DNA of 7,662 nucleotides from Planctomycetaceae bacterium (GTDB lineage Bacteria; Planctomycetota; Planctomycetia; Pirellulales; Pirellulaceae): positions 1-7,662 of the forward strand of contig DTSG01000502.1 in assembly GCA_012965455.1 (NCBI GenBank), in the 5' to 3' direction. Positions 6,567 to 7,662 of the stretch are shown here, piece after piece. Numbering within the stretch: position 1 is the stretch's first letter; every line of letters starts with the position of its first letter. The position numbers and the translations under genes were made by a program. Below the pieces are notes generated by a model that had not been told where the DNA came from, did not search any database, and was given only the letters and a program-made list of their open reading frames with translations.

Positions 6567-7662
6567 TCAGAACTCCTTGATGCGGATGTTTCGAAAGGCG
6601 ACCTGGCAGCCTTTGCCGTGATCCTGCAGAGCGATCACACCCTCCCTGCGTGACATCCGCTTGTCATCGTCGCTGACTTTGGAAAAGACTACCCCGTTGA
6701 TCTTCTGGGTAAGCGTGTTGCCCTCGGCGATGATCTCCAAGGTGTTCCAGCCTTTTTGCCGGCAGTGAGCAACGATCTCTTCTTTGGTGGCGACTTGCAC
6801 CACTTTCTTTTCCCCGTCGGATGAGATCGTGACCTCCTGCCCTGCCGTGGCCATCAGATGGCGCACCTTGCGGTCGGGGCTCTTTGCTCCGAGGAGCGAG
6901 TGATGCCAAAGACCCATCACCTTCTGTGCGGCGACCTCAACCTGGTACCCGTAAACCTGGTGATCACCCTGGTCATCGCTGCGGACCTGAACGCCGGAGT
7001 TGCCAGCTTCATATTTGAAGTCGAGGCGAAGCACGAAGTCGGAAGGCTTGCCACCGCGCCAAATGATCCAATTCCGCGTCATTTCCAATCCCGTACAGGA
7101 GATGGCACCATCCACAACCGTCCACGCACCCTTGCGGTGGTCCCACTGGTCGAGAGTCTTTCCATTGAAAATAGTGGTGAAGCCAGTCTCGTCGTCGGCG
7201 GCAGCTTTCTTCTTTTCGGGATCGACGGAAAAGCCACCCGCACCCGGAGTGAAGTCCCAGGGAATCGTCTCCGCACCGAATTGTTCGAGAAAGGCTCCGG
7301 AAGAGAAGGCCAGGAAGAAACTTTGATCGCCCGACTGCTTCCGGTGCTTCGCGTAGAGTTCCTTCATCTGGGGAAGTAGTGATTTCGCTTTCGGCCCCAA
7401 TAGCTCGATCGCGCGGCAAGCGCGAAGCGCGCTCCACCAGTCGTCGAGTGCGGTGTCTCCAGCGAGGATTTGGAGGGCGCGGTCGCGATATTGATCGGAG
7501 GTTTCCGCCAACAAAGAGGCGGCTTCAATTCGGACGGCGGCTGTGTTGTCAGTGAGGTTGCCGGCGGCCAAAACGTGGAGCGCCGAATCGTCAGGAAAGT
7601 CGACCCTCATCCCGACAAGCGCCCAGTAGCGCTCGGCTGGGTTCGGGCTCCCGAGGAGTTTG
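6567..7662 (-). CDS. HEAT-like repeat plus DUF1080 (3-keto-disaccharide hydrolase) protein, C-terminal part (5' end outside window)
   Basis: The frame is open to the window edge, so the Met at 7610 is probably internal. Upstream in-frame residues (KLLGSPNPAERYWALVGM) already match the HEAT-like pattern. The visible 364 residues begin with alpha-helical HEAT-like units (YWALVGM..., AAVRIEAASLLAE, ALRACRAIELLGPKA), such as those in planctomycete sulfatases and related multidomain proteins. The remainder, from GFTTIFNGKTLDQWDHRKGA through WTVVDGAISC, GNSGVQVRSD and YGYQVEV to AFRNIRIKEF, is a complete DUF1080 (PF06439) concanavalin-like beta-sandwich. That family includes hydrolases of 3-keto-glycosides and is usually exported. 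Whether the missing N-terminus is a sulfatase, another enzyme or a binding module cannot be seen. The gene is visibly GC-richer than the 482-5006 genes, especially at third codon positions, which fits a different origin or different selection. It converges on the enzyme remnant at 6470-6556. Confidence 0.86.
   Translation of the reverse strand, partial: KLLGSPNPAERYWALVGMRVDFPDDSALHVLAAGNLTDNTAAVRIEAASLLAETSDQYRDRALQILAGDTALDDWWSALRACRAIELLGPKAKSLLPQMKELYAKHRKQSGDQSFFLAFSSGAFLEQFGAETIPWDFTPGAGGFSVDPEKKKAAADDETGFTTIFNGKTLDQWDHRKGAWTVVDGAISCTGLEMTRNWIIWRGGKPSDFVLRLDFKYEAGNSGVQVRSDDQGDHQVYGYQVEVAAQKVMGLWHHSLLGAKSPDRKVRHLMATAGQEVTISSDGEKKVVQVATKEEIVAHCRQKGWNTLEIIAEGNTLTQKINGVVFSKVSDDDKRMSRREGVIALQDHGKGCQVAFRNIRIKEF

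Noticed and set aside
6091..6621. A 176-codon open frame on the + strand running through the tRNA, its terminator and the end of the DUF1080 gene.
   Set aside because: It crosses a structurally perfect tRNA gene and a strong terminator and its product resembles no family. In the stretch where coding remains are seen (6470-6556), the matching frame is a different one.
6858..7379. A 173-codon + strand frame opposite the DUF1080 gene.
   Set aside because: It is antisense to a clear DUF1080 domain; long antisense frames are common in GC-richer DNA.

Overview
The window looks like chromosomal DNA of a member of the Planctomycetota, perhaps Pirellulales-like. That rests on gene content, not on a marker gene. 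It carries a very long transporter/spermidine-synthase-like/TPR fusion, a short secreted beta-helix protein, a flippase-like LPG_synthase_TM protein, and a HEAT-like plus DUF1080 protein of the kind planctomycetes carry in large numbers. Shine-Dalgarno sites are weak or absent, which also fits.

Layout. Positions 2-289 (+) are the C-terminal end of biotin-protein ligase BirA, cut by the window edge. After a 192-base gap without recognisable content comes a 1152-residue membrane fusion protein (482-3940, +). Its two homologous six-helix halves precede a spermidine-synthase-like Rossmann domain, a TPR region and a Pro-rich tail. A 142-base gap leads to a secreted right-handed beta-helix protein (4083-5006, +). 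This faces, tail to tail across 37 bases, a flippase-like polytopic membrane protein (5044-6060, -). A tRNA-Ala(GGC) gene (6199-6271, +) diverges from it and ends in a strong rho-independent terminator (6308-6334).

Beyond the terminator the character changes. A GC-richer stretch without genes (6335-6469) leads to a fragment of about 28 codons (6470-6556, +) matching the C-terminus of cystathionine gamma-synthase/O-acetylhomoserine sulfhydrylase family enzymes. Ten bases further on lies the 3' end of a minus-strand gene (6567 to the window edge) encoding HEAT-like repeats followed by a DUF1080 (3-keto-disaccharide hydrolase) domain. The enzyme fragment and the shift in base composition suggest a deletion or rearrangement boundary just downstream of the tRNA gene.

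The genes do not form one evident pathway. The 482-3940 and 4083-5006 genes could be co-transcribed, but nothing proves a shared function. No CRISPR array, insertion sequence, phage gene or defence system is visible. The most unusual items are the fusion protein with its altered aminopropyltransferase active site and the enzyme remnant next to the tRNA.
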